From contig JANQSJ010000004.1 in the NCBI GenBank assembly GCA_028284065.1, positions 310,001 to 374,000 on the forward strand: a stretch of 64,000 bases of DNA. Reading direction: 5' to 3'. Source of the stretch: Parvularculaceae bacterium. GTDB lineage: Bacteria > Pseudomonadota > Alphaproteobacteria > Caulobacterales > Parvularculaceae. The position numbers were made by a program, and so were the translations under genes. The notes beneath the pieces were generated by a model. That model was not told the origin of the DNA, searched no databases, and saw only the letters and a list, made by a program, of their open reading frames with translations. Positions 8,886 to 17,242 of the stretch are shown one piece after another; position 1 is the first letter of the stretch, and each line of letters opens with the position of its first letter.

Positions 8886-9554
8886 ATGGCGAAAACGCGT
8901 GGCCAGGAGGAGGGCGCAAGGCTATCGCCAGACATTATTCTCGATGTCGCTTTAGACCGGGTACGGAGTGAAGGCATTGACTTCTCCATGCGTGATATCG
9001 CCGACGATCTCGGCGTATGGCCGATGGCCACATACAGACACTTCGAAAATCGCGACGCACTTATCTCAGCGATCGTGGATTTTGTCCTCGGCGAGGTAAT
9101 GAGCGACGCAGCGATCCAAAACATGGGCGACAGGCGACGTCGTTGGCAGGGGCGAATTAGGGAGTTTTGTCTTCATGCTTACGATATACTTGTCCAGTAT
9201 CCCGGCGTCGCAGAAAAAGTCACCTACGGGCTACTGCATACGCCGAACGGTCTGCGACTGATTGAAACGATGATCGCGTTCCTCAATGAGATTGGATTGC
9301 CGCGCCGACGGGCCGCGGTCGTCTTTCAGAGCGTGAGCATTTTTGTCACCGAAACGGCGACTCTAGAGTATGCTCGTTTTCGAGGCGATGCGAATGCCGA
9401 CGCTCTCGTTGATCGAATTGAAGATCAGCGTCCGGTGTATCCTGAGGCGTGCGACTTTGTTGGAATTCTGGTCTCGATCCCGGTTCGGGATCGACTGAAG
9501 GCGGGCCTTGACCTGTTTATTGCAGGGGTGTCGGCCGAGCTCGCCGATCGGTAA
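8886..9554 (+). CDS. TetR-family transcriptional regulator (paralogue of the one at 49.1 kb)
   Basis: The 222-residue protein has an N-terminal TetR DNA-binding domain: LSPDIILDVALDRVR, then FSMRDIADDLGVWPMATYRHFENRDALI at about 33-60, the usual helix-turn-helix. The C-terminal ligand-binding domain shares specific segments with the regulator at 49.1 kb: W..R.R.FCLH, a VFQSV..FV.E.A.LE helix and RDRLKAGLDLFI. The two therefore belong to one subfamily. It lies between the PLP enzyme and the MFS gene, so it probably controls one or both; a perfect palindrome in the next gap is a candidate operator. A GGGAG ribosome site is ten bases before the ATG. Confidence 0.88.
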   Translation: MAKTRGQEEGARLSPDIILDVALDRVRSEGIDFSMRDIADDLGVWPMATYRHFENRDALISAIVDFVLGEVMSDAAIQNMGDRRRRWQGRIREFCLHAYDILVQYPGVAEKVTYGLLHTPNGLRLIETMIAFLNEIGLPRRRAAVVFQSVSIFVTETATLEYARFRGDANADALVDRIEDQRPVYPEACDFVGILVSIPVRDRLKAGLDLFIAGVSAELADR

Positions 9555-9772
9555 TCTTTGTACGAACGACATAACGCCAGCGCCGATCGTTTCCCGGGCT
9601 AAAAAAACGCCGAAGCGATTAGCAGGTTTGCGTGAACCGTTTCATTTTTTTGAACTTGCCTGACCGAGCATTGACGTCGATTGCGTTGCGCGCCGCCAAG
9701 GCGCGTGACTATCGATTAAGTGGGATCTTTCGCGCCGCATATGGCGCATATAGACAGCCTTTGCGGTATTTG

Positions 9773-9785
9773 TATACACTGTATA
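9773..9785. promoter_or_regulatory. Perfect 13-base palindrome, candidate operator before MFS gene
   Basis: TATACA-C-TGTATA is a perfect dyad in an AT-rich stretch, 45 bases before the MFS start. TetR regulators bind sites of this form. The adjacent upstream TetR gene is the natural candidate; this is inference from position only. Confidence 0.45.
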
Positions 9786-9830
9786 TTAGATCATTTGCGC
9801 ACGGGAGAACGAGCGCTTGCGGAGGCTTAG

Positions 9831-11177
9831 TTGGTAGCGGACGAATTGCGCCGTTCGACGCGGCTGCCGGATGCGGTAAGGCGCTGGAGCGTCGTCTCGC
9901 TCCTAATGGCGGGCATGGTGATGTCGCTCATCGACCGCCAGATTATCGCGCTATTGGTGGAGCCCATAAAGGCGGATTTATCCCTTAGCGACACGCAGTT
10001 CAGCTTGCTCGTCGGTCCAGCGTTCGTCGCTTTCTATCTCGTCTTCGGCGTACCATTTGGTTGGGCGGCGGATAGATTTCAACGCCGATGGGTGATCGCT
10101 GCGGGAATGGCGATTTGGAGCCTCGCGACAATTGGCTGCGGCTTGGCTGGCGGCTTTGTTATGTTGCTTTTCGCCCGTGCCTTGGTCGGCGCGGGCGAGG
10201 CGTCTCTTACGCCCGCGAGCCTGTCGATCATCAGCGACCTCTTTTCGCGCGAGCGCTTACCGTTTGTCACCAGCATTTTTTTCGTGTCGATCCACATCGG
10301 CGGCGCTGCGGCGATGATCGTCGGGGGCGGAATTCTATCCTTGCTCGGCGACGCGGATCTCGTCGCCATTCCGATATTTGGCGCGCTTGCACCGTGGCAG
10401 GTCGCGTTCATCATTGTCGGCGCGCCTGGGCTTCTCTTGGCGCTCGTTTTCGCAACGATCGCAGAACCGAGTCGCAGGGAAGAGCTGGATTCGCCGTCAA
10501 TCATTCGATCGACGGAGCAAAATGTTTCGCTGCGGGCGTTCCTGCGCGAGCATCGCCGTACGATAGTTATCCAGCTTTTTTCGGCGGCGGCGCTGGCGAT
10601 TGGCACGGCAGGCATAACGGCCTGGGCGCCGGCCTACTTGATTCGTGCGCACAGCCTCCCAAGCGACACGGCGGCGCTCGGGCTTGGAGTAGTTTTGTTG
10701 GCATGCGGACCGGCCGGTACGGTCGCGGGCGGCGCGTTATCTGGATTCCTGTTGAAGCAACGAGGCGATGCGGACGCGCCCTGGCGGGTGATGACGATTA
10801 GCGCTCTCGGCACTGGGATATTCGGGACAACGCTCTTCCTCTCGCCTTCCATTCCGATCGTCATTGCGGCGGCCATTCCCACGGTCTTTCTGGGTAGTCT
10901 TTATCTAGGCGTCGTACATGCCGCGGTTCAGATGATTACGCCCTCGCGGCTTCGCGGACGACTGGCGGCGATGCAGTTATTCGCAATGACAGGAATCGGC
11001 GGGATGATCGGACCCGTTGTCGTGGCTCTGCTGACCGACTCTTTGTTCGCGGATCCGCAGATGGTCGGACGATCGCTTGCGGTGGTCGCTGGCGGCGTCG
11101 GCGCAAGCGTCGCGGCGCTTCTTGGCCTCAGCTTGAAAAGTTATCGACGAAGCTACGCGCTGGCGAACCGCCAATGA
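9831..11177 (+). CDS. Major facilitator superfamily transporter
   Basis: The 448-residue protein has about twelve hydrophobic segments and the MFS signature loop between helices 2 and 3 (GWAADRFQRR). A second family feature, RALVGAGEASLTPAS, lies in helix 4. The sequence resembles spinster-like and organic-anion carriers in which helix 1 carries the DRQIIALLVEPIK segment. It likely moves a small organic acid or amino-acid derivative across the inner membrane; direction is not evident. The start is a TTG with a strong GGAGG site nine bases upstream. It is followed after 27 bases by the SCP2-VOC gene, so the two should be co-transcribed. Confidence 0.85.
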   Translation: MVADELRRSTRLPDAVRRWSVVSLLMAGMVMSLIDRQIIALLVEPIKADLSLSDTQFSLLVGPAFVAFYLVFGVPFGWAADRFQRRWVIAAGMAIWSLATIGCGLAGGFVMLLFARALVGAGEASLTPASLSIISDLFSRERLPFVTSIFFVSIHIGGAAAMIVGGGILSLLGDADLVAIPIFGALAPWQVAFIIVGAPGLLLALVFATIAEPSRREELDSPSIIRSTEQNVSLRAFLREHRRTIVIQLFSAAALAIGTAGITAWAPAYLIRAHSLPSDTAALGLGVVLLACGPAGTVAGGALSGFLLKQRGDADAPWRVMTISALGTGIFGTTLFLSPSIPIVIAAAIPTVFLGSLYLGVVHAAVQMITPSRLRGRLAAMQLFAMTGIGGMIGPVVVALLTDSLFADPQMVGRSLAVVAGGVGASVAALLGLSLKSYRRSYALANRQ

Positions 11178-11204
11178 CGTTAGAAATGACTAAGGAGAGA
11201 ATGA

Positions 11205-12389
11205 ATGGCTGATACGCTGGAAGAAGCGATTGCCGAATTGAGAGCGGCGGCCGAAGGCGTCAAGGGCGTCGCAGTACGTTTTGACGTTGATGGTCAAAAA
11301 ATTGATCTCGGCGATGGCCCGCCTCAGGTGACCTTAAAACTGAGCGGCGCCTCATTGGGGCGAATGGTTCGGCGGGAAGTCGAATCCGCTTCGCTGTTTA
11401 TGACCGGTGATCTCGTCATTGAGGGCGAAATGTCCGCCGCCATCGCGTTCGGACAAGCGCTCCAAAACACTGAGGCCGCCGCTCCAGGGCCAGTCGAGGC
11501 GGCAAGCGAAACGAATAAAAATATTCTCTATATGGATAATATAGGGCTCATCGTGCTCGACCTAAATGTGGTAAGAAACGCCTATGAGGCCCTGGGCTTT
11601 AATTTGGCGGAACGCGGGACGCATTTCTATGAGGACGCGTCTGGTGACTTCCATCGTTGGGGCACTGCGAACCATTGCGTCAACTTTCGCGATGGCGGGC
11701 TGCTCGAGTTCATCGGTCACTATTACCCGAAGTATCCAGCAGGGCTCTACGCGGAGCAACTTAAGGCGTTTGGCAACCATTGGGGAAAAATTACGATTCA
11801 TAATGCGTCGACCAAGGACGAGGTCGCCCGATTGCGGCGCCAGGGCCATGCAACGGCGGATCCCAGCGTCCTTTATCGCTATACAGATGGAGAGGTGTTT
11901 GATTCTCATCCAACTAAATCGAAGCGCACCTCCTTGATCAGTTATCCGACATCCATGGTCGACTCATTCATGTTGGTCGGAGCGCAACACACCCTGGGTG
12001 ACTGGCCAATAGCAGAAGAACATTTCGCACATCCGAATGGGGCGCAAAGGCTGGCGTTTGCTCTTATCGGAGCGCAGGATTTGACCGAGACGACGTCGCG
12101 GTATGAAGACGCCTTGTCGATCAAGTCCTCCGAGTATGAACTCGGGCGGCGCATTGATCTGGGCCGCGAGACATTTCTCCATCTGGTAGCCGCCAGGGAC
12201 CTGCCGGCTCCGCTTCGCAACGAGATGGGAAACCGGAGCGTCGCCACACTAGGCGCTGGCTTTGAAACAGCGGATCATCAACGAACAAGATCGTTCTTCG
12301 CGGAGCGGCGCGTGAAGGTCGAAGAAGGGCCCTTTGGCCTTTCCATCTACGAGCCAATTAAGGGGTCCGGCGCGATATTTTTTTCCTGA
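11205..12389 (+). CDS. SCP2-like domain fused to glyoxalase/VOC domain
   Basis: Residues 1-95 look like a sterol-carrier-protein-2 domain: AVRFDVDG..IDLG, then VTLKLSGASLGRMV and FMTGDLVIEGEMSAAI, the SCP2 pattern of a binding tunnel. From about 105 to the end is a vicinal-oxygen-chelate domain of the Glyoxalase_3 kind (NIGLIVLDLNVVRNAYEALGF, NHCVNFRDGGLLEFIGHYY, WGKITIHNAS). SCP2 binds hydrophobic ligands; VOC proteins use a metal to isomerise, open or cleave substrates, with His and Glu ligands visible. The fusion suggests a hydrophobic substrate presented to a VOC site. It has a strong AAGGAG site and forms an operon with the MFS gene. The exact reaction is unknown. Confidence 0.7.
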   Translation: MADTLEEAIAELRAAAEGVKGVAVRFDVDGQKIDLGDGPPQVTLKLSGASLGRMVRREVESASLFMTGDLVIEGEMSAAIAFGQALQNTEAAAPGPVEAASETNKNILYMDNIGLIVLDLNVVRNAYEALGFNLAERGTHFYEDASGDFHRWGTANHCVNFRDGGLLEFIGHYYPKYPAGLYAEQLKAFGNHWGKITIHNASTKDEVARLRRQGHATADPSVLYRYTDGEVFDSHPTKSKRTSLISYPTSMVDSFMLVGAQHTLGDWPIAEEHFAHPNGAQRLAFALIGAQDLTETTSRYEDALSIKSSEYELGRRIDLGRETFLHLVAARDLPAPLRNEMGNRSVATLGAGFETADHQRTRSFFAERRVKVEEGPFGLSIYEPIKGSGAIFFS

Positions 12390-12508
12390 ATTTGGGCGAT
12401 GGGACTTTGAACGTCTGTTCTCGAAACCTTACTCGAAGGCGTCAGCGCCGACCTGATAGGCAAGAGCCTACGGGTCCAGTAGGCCCGGGCCAGGCTAGCG
12501 CCGGCGCG

Positions 12509-13291
12509 TCAGAAACGCAGAGACATGCAGGAAAGGCCGGCGTCGATTTTCGTCAATTCAGTTACGTCGAATCGCCTCAATCGTACGCCGATTTTTTCAA
12601 GCGCCATAAGGCTCTTCGGAAAGCCATCAGCACAGAAAATATCATCATTGATGCGTATCGCGTTCGCTGCGGCGGGCTCGTCTTCCGCGCACTCAATAAA
12701 TTCATAACTCCGAAAAGACGGGGCAAGCTCCTTCAGACCGAAAATCACGCCATCGTCGACAAGGCTGCACCCCGTCTTCAAGTGCAATAAATTTGCCGGC
12801 ACATCGCACAGACGGACTGTATATCCCATTGGTTCTAGAATCGCGCGCAGCGCGCGAACGCCGTCCTGATTTGTCCGCCTTGAGCCGCCGACAAAAACGT
12901 CGTCTTGGGTGATCAGTATGTCACCGCCATCCGCCTGCGCGCCAACTGGAAGCTCGAAAATCGCGTCTGGTTCATAGAAATGCTGAAGGGCGGCCTTTGC
13001 GTATTTGCTTTCGCCAACACGCGAAGGCGCGCCAGGACGCAGCATCACGGCGCAGTCGGCGAGACATAATGCCGGATCCTCAACGAACACACTGTCTGGA
13101 TAATCATCAAGCGGCGCCTCGACAGTGACCGACAAGCCTGCATCGGCGAGAGCATCGACGTACTTCTGATGAAGCGACGAGATTTCGACGAAGCTTGGAT
13201 CGTTCGCGTCGCCCATTCGCAGCCCCTTAACGACCGACGACGACGGTTTGCGAACGATGGCGCGTGTAAAGTGAATGCCTGATGGGCGCAC
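12509..13291 (-). CDS. N,N-dimethylarginine dimethylaminohydrolase (DDAH)-type guanidine hydrolase
   Basis: DDAH cleaves methylated arginine to citrulline and a methylamine, using a cysteine nucleophile in the guanidino-group-modifying fold. The 260 residues match the bacterial DDAH length. Visible features are the VFVEDPAL substrate loop (69-75), DGGDIL (121-126), GGSRRTN (135-141), the catalytic His170 in HLKTGC and the catalytic Cys255 in DAGLSC, six residues from the C-terminus. The start is GTG with AGGG upstream. It is the last gene of the operon with the ABC importer and the M24 protein. Related members hydrolyse other guanidines, so the natural substrate is inferred only as a guanidino or amidino compound. 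Confidence 0.87.
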   Translation of the reverse strand: MRPSGIHFTRAIVRKPSSSVVKGLRMGDANDPSFVEISSLHQKYVDALADAGLSVTVEAPLDDYPDSVFVEDPALCLADCAVMLRPGAPSRVGESKYAKAALQHFYEPDAIFELPVGAQADGGDILITQDDVFVGGSRRTNQDGVRALRAILEPMGYTVRLCDVPANLLHLKTGCSLVDDGVIFGLKELAPSFRSYEFIECAEDEPAAANAIRINDDIFCADGFPKSLMALEKIGVRLRRFDVTELTKIDAGLSCMSLRF

Positions 13292-13315
13292 GTTAGAACC
13301 CTAATTCAGCAATCG

Positions 13316-14494
13316 CTATTTGATGAATAGCTGGCGGGGCGCATCGCAGAGCGTCTCGGCCCCGGTTTCTGTGACGATGAATGGCTCACTGATGATAATG
13401 CTGGTGTTATCGGACCAAATGGCCGGCAACAGGTGCATGGTCGCGCCTTCGCGCAGGACGGTGTGGTCGCCGCGGCGAATGCTGGCCGTCAATTCGCCGC
13501 CGGTCGGGGGATACGCGATACCTTGCGAGTAGCCACAACGAGAGTCTTTTTCAATTCCGCGCGACTTCAGGAACAAGAGAAAGAAGTCGGCCAGCTCATG
13601 ACATGTCATTCCAGGCGCAATCATGGATAGCGCCTCGTCGATCGCCTCACTGATGATTTGCTCCAGTTCAACCAGCTTCTTCGGCGGATCGCCAATAAAC
13701 ACGGTGCGGCCCATGGTGCATTGATAACGCAGACGATTGCCCATCAATTCCAGATTGATCTGGGTGCCCGTAGCGATCTTTTCATCTGTCCAGGGAAGGT
13801 GCGGGGTCTTGATACGATCGCCGGCCAGAAAAAAGGCTGGACTACTGGTGTAGCTGCCTCCGAAATCTGCTGTTCCGGTGATATTCTCAGCATAAGCGAT
13901 CGCGACGGCGTCGCGCTGGCGCGCGCCTTCCTCGATGGCGTCGACGGTTCGCAGCATGACATTTGTCAATAGCTGGCCGGCTTCACGCATAAGCGTGCGC
14001 TCCTTTTCCGACTTGATGAACCGGACCCAGTTAACGAGCAGTCCGGAATCTTCAAAAATCGCGTTTGGGAGCTTTTGTTGCAGCTGTTGAAATGCGCGTA
14101 CTGATAAATAATAGCTTTCGCTTTCGATCGCGATTTTCGCGGCGCCTGCGCCGAGCGTCTCCTCTATTCGCTCCCCCACGATCGAAAATGGATGTCCTTC
14201 GGCGGATTGGACGAGGTGTTCGCCATAGCCGATGATGGCGCCGTCCGGCATCCATGACGTCATCCGCACGCCGGCGCAGTCCATGTTCCTGACGATGAAA
14301 ACCGGGTCGTCGTTCTGGAACATCAATAGCGCCTGAGGCGTATAGAGCGACCAACCGTCATACCCCGTCAGGTAATAGATATTGCATGGGTCGGTGACCA
14401 CTAAACAGTCATGGCCTTCGTCCGCCATTCGTGTGCGAACCGTATTTATGCGATGCGCAAACTCAGCTGCATCAAAAATGTCTAGCGATGTCAA
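13316..14494 (-). CDS. M24-fold amidohydrolase, ectoine hydrolase (DoeA)/creatinase-like
   Basis: The 392-residue protein has the pita-bread fold of creatinase and Xaa-Pro peptidases and most resembles DoeA. Shared signatures are LTGYDGWSLY near residue 42, a CGYSQGIAYPP segment, and the ending ETLCDAPRQLF. The five metal ligands of true M24 peptidases are missing (INLELMGNRLRYQC and GYSQGIAYPP replace the Asp, Asp and His segments), as expected for the metal-free creatinase/ectoine-hydrolase group. A histidine in IKTPHLPW lines up with the creatinase catalytic His. DoeA opens a cyclic amidine and creatinase cleaves a guanidine; here the pairing with a DDAH-type enzyme points to an amidine or guanidine substrate. 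Confidence 0.8.
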   Translation of the reverse strand: MTSLDIFDAAEFAHRINTVRTRMADEGHDCLVVTDPCNIYYLTGYDGWSLYTPQALLMFQNDDPVFIVRNMDCAGVRMTSWMPDGAIIGYGEHLVQSAEGHPFSIVGERIEETLGAGAAKIAIESESYYLSVRAFQQLQQKLPNAIFEDSGLLVNWVRFIKSEKERTLMREAGQLLTNVMLRTVDAIEEGARQRDAVAIAYAENITGTADFGGSYTSSPAFFLAGDRIKTPHLPWTDEKIATGTQINLELMGNRLRYQCTMGRTVFIGDPPKKLVELEQIISEAIDEALSMIAPGMTCHELADFFLLFLKSRGIEKDSRCGYSQGIAYPPTGGELTASIRRGDHTVLREGATMHLLPAIWSDNTSIIISEPFIVTETGAETLCDAPRQLFIK

Positions 14495-14537
14495 TTTTTT
14501 GCGCCCCCGATTTCTTGTAAATGCGTAATGATCTCAA

Positions 14538-16313
14538 TCATGCCGACTGAATCCGGGATAGCAGCTCGCCGTCGTCGGTCCCTCCCGCATTGGGCGATCC
14601 TGCACCCTTGATCGCCTGAGCCTTACGATCGTCAATCCGTTGGCAAACGTTTGAGTTCAAAACGAGGCGCTGCGTAAATCGATGCTTCGGCGCGTCCAGG
14701 ACGTCAAGCGTAGAACCCGTTTCGCAAACTTCGCCACGGTTTAGAACGACGACGTCGTCGCACAAGTGGCGGCAAACGGAGAGATCGTGAGTGATGAATA
14801 CAATTGTTACGCCGAACGCATCGTTCAGATCCTTCAGCATATCAACGATATAGGCCTGGATCGTGACATCAAGAGCGGACGTCGGCTCGTCGCAGATGAG
14901 TAGCGAAGGGTTCATCGAGAGGGCTCGTGCGATGGATATGCGCTGGAGTTGTCCGCCGGAGAATGCGTGCGGGTACTTGTCGAGATCGTTTCGGGCGAGG
15001 CCAACGGCTTCAATGAGCGTGACGGCCTGGTCTTCCGCGTCGGCGCGGCTCATGCCGGCGACTTTCTTTGGCGCGTCAATAAGCTGTCGAAAGACGGAGT
15101 AGCGTGGATTCAGGGACGCGAAGGGATTCTGAAAGATCATCTGGACCAAGGGCGCGTCCGTGGGCGAGGCGACGGCCTCATCTACGGTGGGCGCATTGGC
15201 GGACCCACCGCTCTTGTCCTCGACCGCGTGAGTAAAGGTGATGCGGCCGGCCGTCGGGTCGGCGAGACCGGCGATCAGTCGGGCGACGGTCGTCTTGCCG
15301 CTGCCGCTCGATCCGACAATCCCCAGAATTCTCCCTGGCGCGGCGGATAGGTTGACGTTCTTCAGCGCATAAAGGTCCGTCGTTTGTTTCAAGAAGATGT
15401 TCCGTTTGCCTGCGTACCGCACCGAGACGTCTTGTAAAACGACGCCAGTCGCAGCGCGGCTGTCGTTTCGGTCTAGACGCAAGCTGTTGGGCTGAAGCGT
15501 CGACAGCGGTGGATTTTGAAGCCGTTTCAATTTCCCCGTAGGCGGCGGGACGCTCGAAATTAACCGCCGGGCGTACGGGTGTCGCGGGTTCGCGAGGACA
15601 TCGCTTGTGGCGCCGGTCTCAATAACCTCGCCCTTATGCAAGATGCAGACGCGGTGCGCCGCCGCCTGCACGACGCTAACGTCGTGGGTAATCAACAGAA
15701 CGCCTATCTGAGAGGCCTCTGCGGCGTCCCGGAGCAACTCGATAATCCCGTTGCGGAGGCTGACGTCGAGAGCGGTCGTCGGTTCGTCGGCGATGATGAG
15801 CGAGGGGTCGCAGGAGAGGGCGATCGCAACGACGACGCGTTGAAGCATGCCGCCCGAAAGTTCGTGCGGGTAGCGCGGCAAGATGATTTCCGGATCATCA
15901 AAACCGACCCGCCGCAGCAACGTGATCGCCCGCTCGCGTGCGCTTCTCCTTGCGACGCCGCCCCTTATGATCAATGTCTCGATGAGTTGGCGACCTGCGG
16001 TCTCAAATGGATTAAGCGCAGACAACGGATTTTGAAAGATCGAACCGATCTCGGCGCCGCGAATGCGCTCGAATTGCGTCGGCGAAAAGCTGTCGAGGCG
16101 CTCACCGTTGAACGTGATCGAGCCAGACATGATCTTTCCGCCTGGCGGAAGGCGTCCGCCTATCGCCGCTCCAACCGTGCTCTTGCCGGCCCCGCTTTCG
16201 CCTACAAGCGCGACGATTTCCCCGGCCGTCACCGTCAGGTTGAAATCTTTGAGGATGTGTGCGGATGACTGGCCATTCTCGAAAGATAAGTTGAGGTCGT
16301 GGATCTTCAGCAT
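14538..16313 (-). CDS. ABC transporter ATP-binding protein, fused DppD-DppF type
   Basis: Two complete ABC ATPase domains lie in one 591-residue chain. The first has Walker A GESGAGKST near residue 38, the signature LSGGMLQR and Walker B LIIADEPTTALD. The second has GSSGSGKTT near 340, the signature FSGGQLQR and LLICDEPTSALD. The segments after each domain fit the oligopeptide/dipeptide importer family (PxHPYARRL and KHRFTQRL). It powers import of the solute captured by the binding protein encoded upstream. It overlaps the permease gene by seven bases and is followed 43 bases later by the M24 gene. Confidence 0.93.
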   Translation of the reverse strand: MLKIHDLNLSFENGQSSAHILKDFNLTVTAGEIVALVGESGAGKSTVGAAIGGRLPPGGKIMSGSITFNGERLDSFSPTQFERIRGAEIGSIFQNPLSALNPFETAGRQLIETLIIRGGVARRSARERAITLLRRVGFDDPEIILPRYPHELSGGMLQRVVVAIALSCDPSLIIADEPTTALDVSLRNGIIELLRDAAEASQIGVLLITHDVSVVQAAAHRVCILHKGEVIETGATSDVLANPRHPYARRLISSVPPPTGKLKRLQNPPLSTLQPNSLRLDRNDSRAATGVVLQDVSVRYAGKRNIFLKQTTDLYALKNVNLSAAPGRILGIVGSSGSGKTTVARLIAGLADPTAGRITFTHAVEDKSGGSANAPTVDEAVASPTDAPLVQMIFQNPFASLNPRYSVFRQLIDAPKKVAGMSRADAEDQAVTLIEAVGLARNDLDKYPHAFSGGQLQRISIARALSMNPSLLICDEPTSALDVTIQAYIVDMLKDLNDAFGVTIVFITHDLSVCRHLCDDVVVLNRGEVCETGSTLDVLDAPKHRFTQRLVLNSNVCQRIDDRKAQAIKGAGSPNAGGTDDGELLSRIQSA

Positions 16314-17242
16314 GTACCGCCCCGCGCGCTAAGAGGGCTTTGGAGAACCCGCAAGCGATCGCCGACGACGTTCATGCAGAAGACCAAGAGCAATAGGATG
16401 GATCCCGGCAGGATGCTGATCCAGTAGGCGCCGCCCATTAAGTACTCTTGGCCATCAGCGACGAGACCGCCAAGAGATGGTTGCGTTATAGGTAGGCCAA
16501 GTCCAAGAAAGGAGAGGCTCGCCTCAAGGGCGATCACAAAGCCGAACTGCACGGCGAGGATTACCGAAATTGGAGGAATGCAATTGGGCAAGACTTGCCT
16601 GAACAAAATGTCCGTGGCCGAAAAGCCTTGCAGCCGTGCAGCCGCCACATAGTCTTTTTTGAGTTCAGCTGTCGCCGCTGCATTCATCGCGCGCGCATAG
16701 TGCGTCCACTGAACGAGCAATATCGCGAGGACGGTGTTTTCTGCGCCGCGGCCCAGAATTGAGATGAATAGAAGCGCGAAGAGAATTGATGGCGCTGAAA
16801 GAAAAATATCAACCGTTCGCATAATTGCCGCCGCCGCGGCGCCCTGGGCATGAGCGGCGGCGAGACCTGCGACGCAGCCGATCGCTAGCGCCCCGCCGGT
16901 CGCTGCGAACGCGACGCCGAGGCTAGTACGCAAACCAAAAATGGCCATGCTGAGTATATCGCGGCCAAGGACGTCAGTTCCCAAAACGTAGCGGACATCG
17001 CCGATGGCGCTTTTTGACAAAGGAGCGAGCATGCTGTCAGCCAACTCGATGGCCGCAAGGTCGCCGGGTTTGTGCAAGGCAAAAAATGGACCAGCTAGCG
17101 CAATGACCAAAAAGCCCGCCGTCACCGACAGGCAAACGGCGGCGAAGCGGTCTTCATTGTAACGGGCGAGCCAGCGTCCGAAAGCGCTTTGCGCTAACCG
17201 TTGAAAGGACATGGCCCGAATATGCGGGACGAGAGCCGTCAT
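16307..17242 (-). CDS. ABC transporter permease, DppC type
   Basis: The 311-residue inner-membrane subunit has the DppC/OppC layout: a first membrane segment (LSVTAGFLVIALAGPFF), a periplasmic loop with the YVLGTDVLGRDILS motif, five further hydrophobic segments and the EAA coupling motif AARLQGFSATDILFRQVLPN that contacts the ATPase. Its start overlaps the stop of the upstream permease by four bases, so translation is coupled. Both permeases probably form the heterodimeric channel of a peptide or opine-type importer. Confidence 0.93.
   Translation of the reverse strand: MTALVPHIRAMSFQRLAQSAFGRWLARYNEDRFAAVCLSVTAGFLVIALAGPFFALHKPGDLAAIELADSMLAPLSKSAIGDVRYVLGTDVLGRDILSMAIFGLRTSLGVAFAATGGALAIGCVAGLAAAHAQGAAAAAIMRTVDIFLSAPSILFALLFISILGRGAENTVLAILLVQWTHYARAMNAAATAELKKDYVAAARLQGFSATDILFRQVLPNCIPPISVILAVQFGFVIALEASLSFLGLGLPITQPSLGGLVADGQEYLMGGAYWISILPGSILLLLVFCMNVVGDRLRVLQSPLSARGGTC

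Noticed and set aside
12392-12790. Rightward frame of 132 codons after the SCP2-VOC gene
   Set aside because: It lies antisense to the DDAH gene, whose catalytic residues and length are complete; composition is that of a shadow frame.
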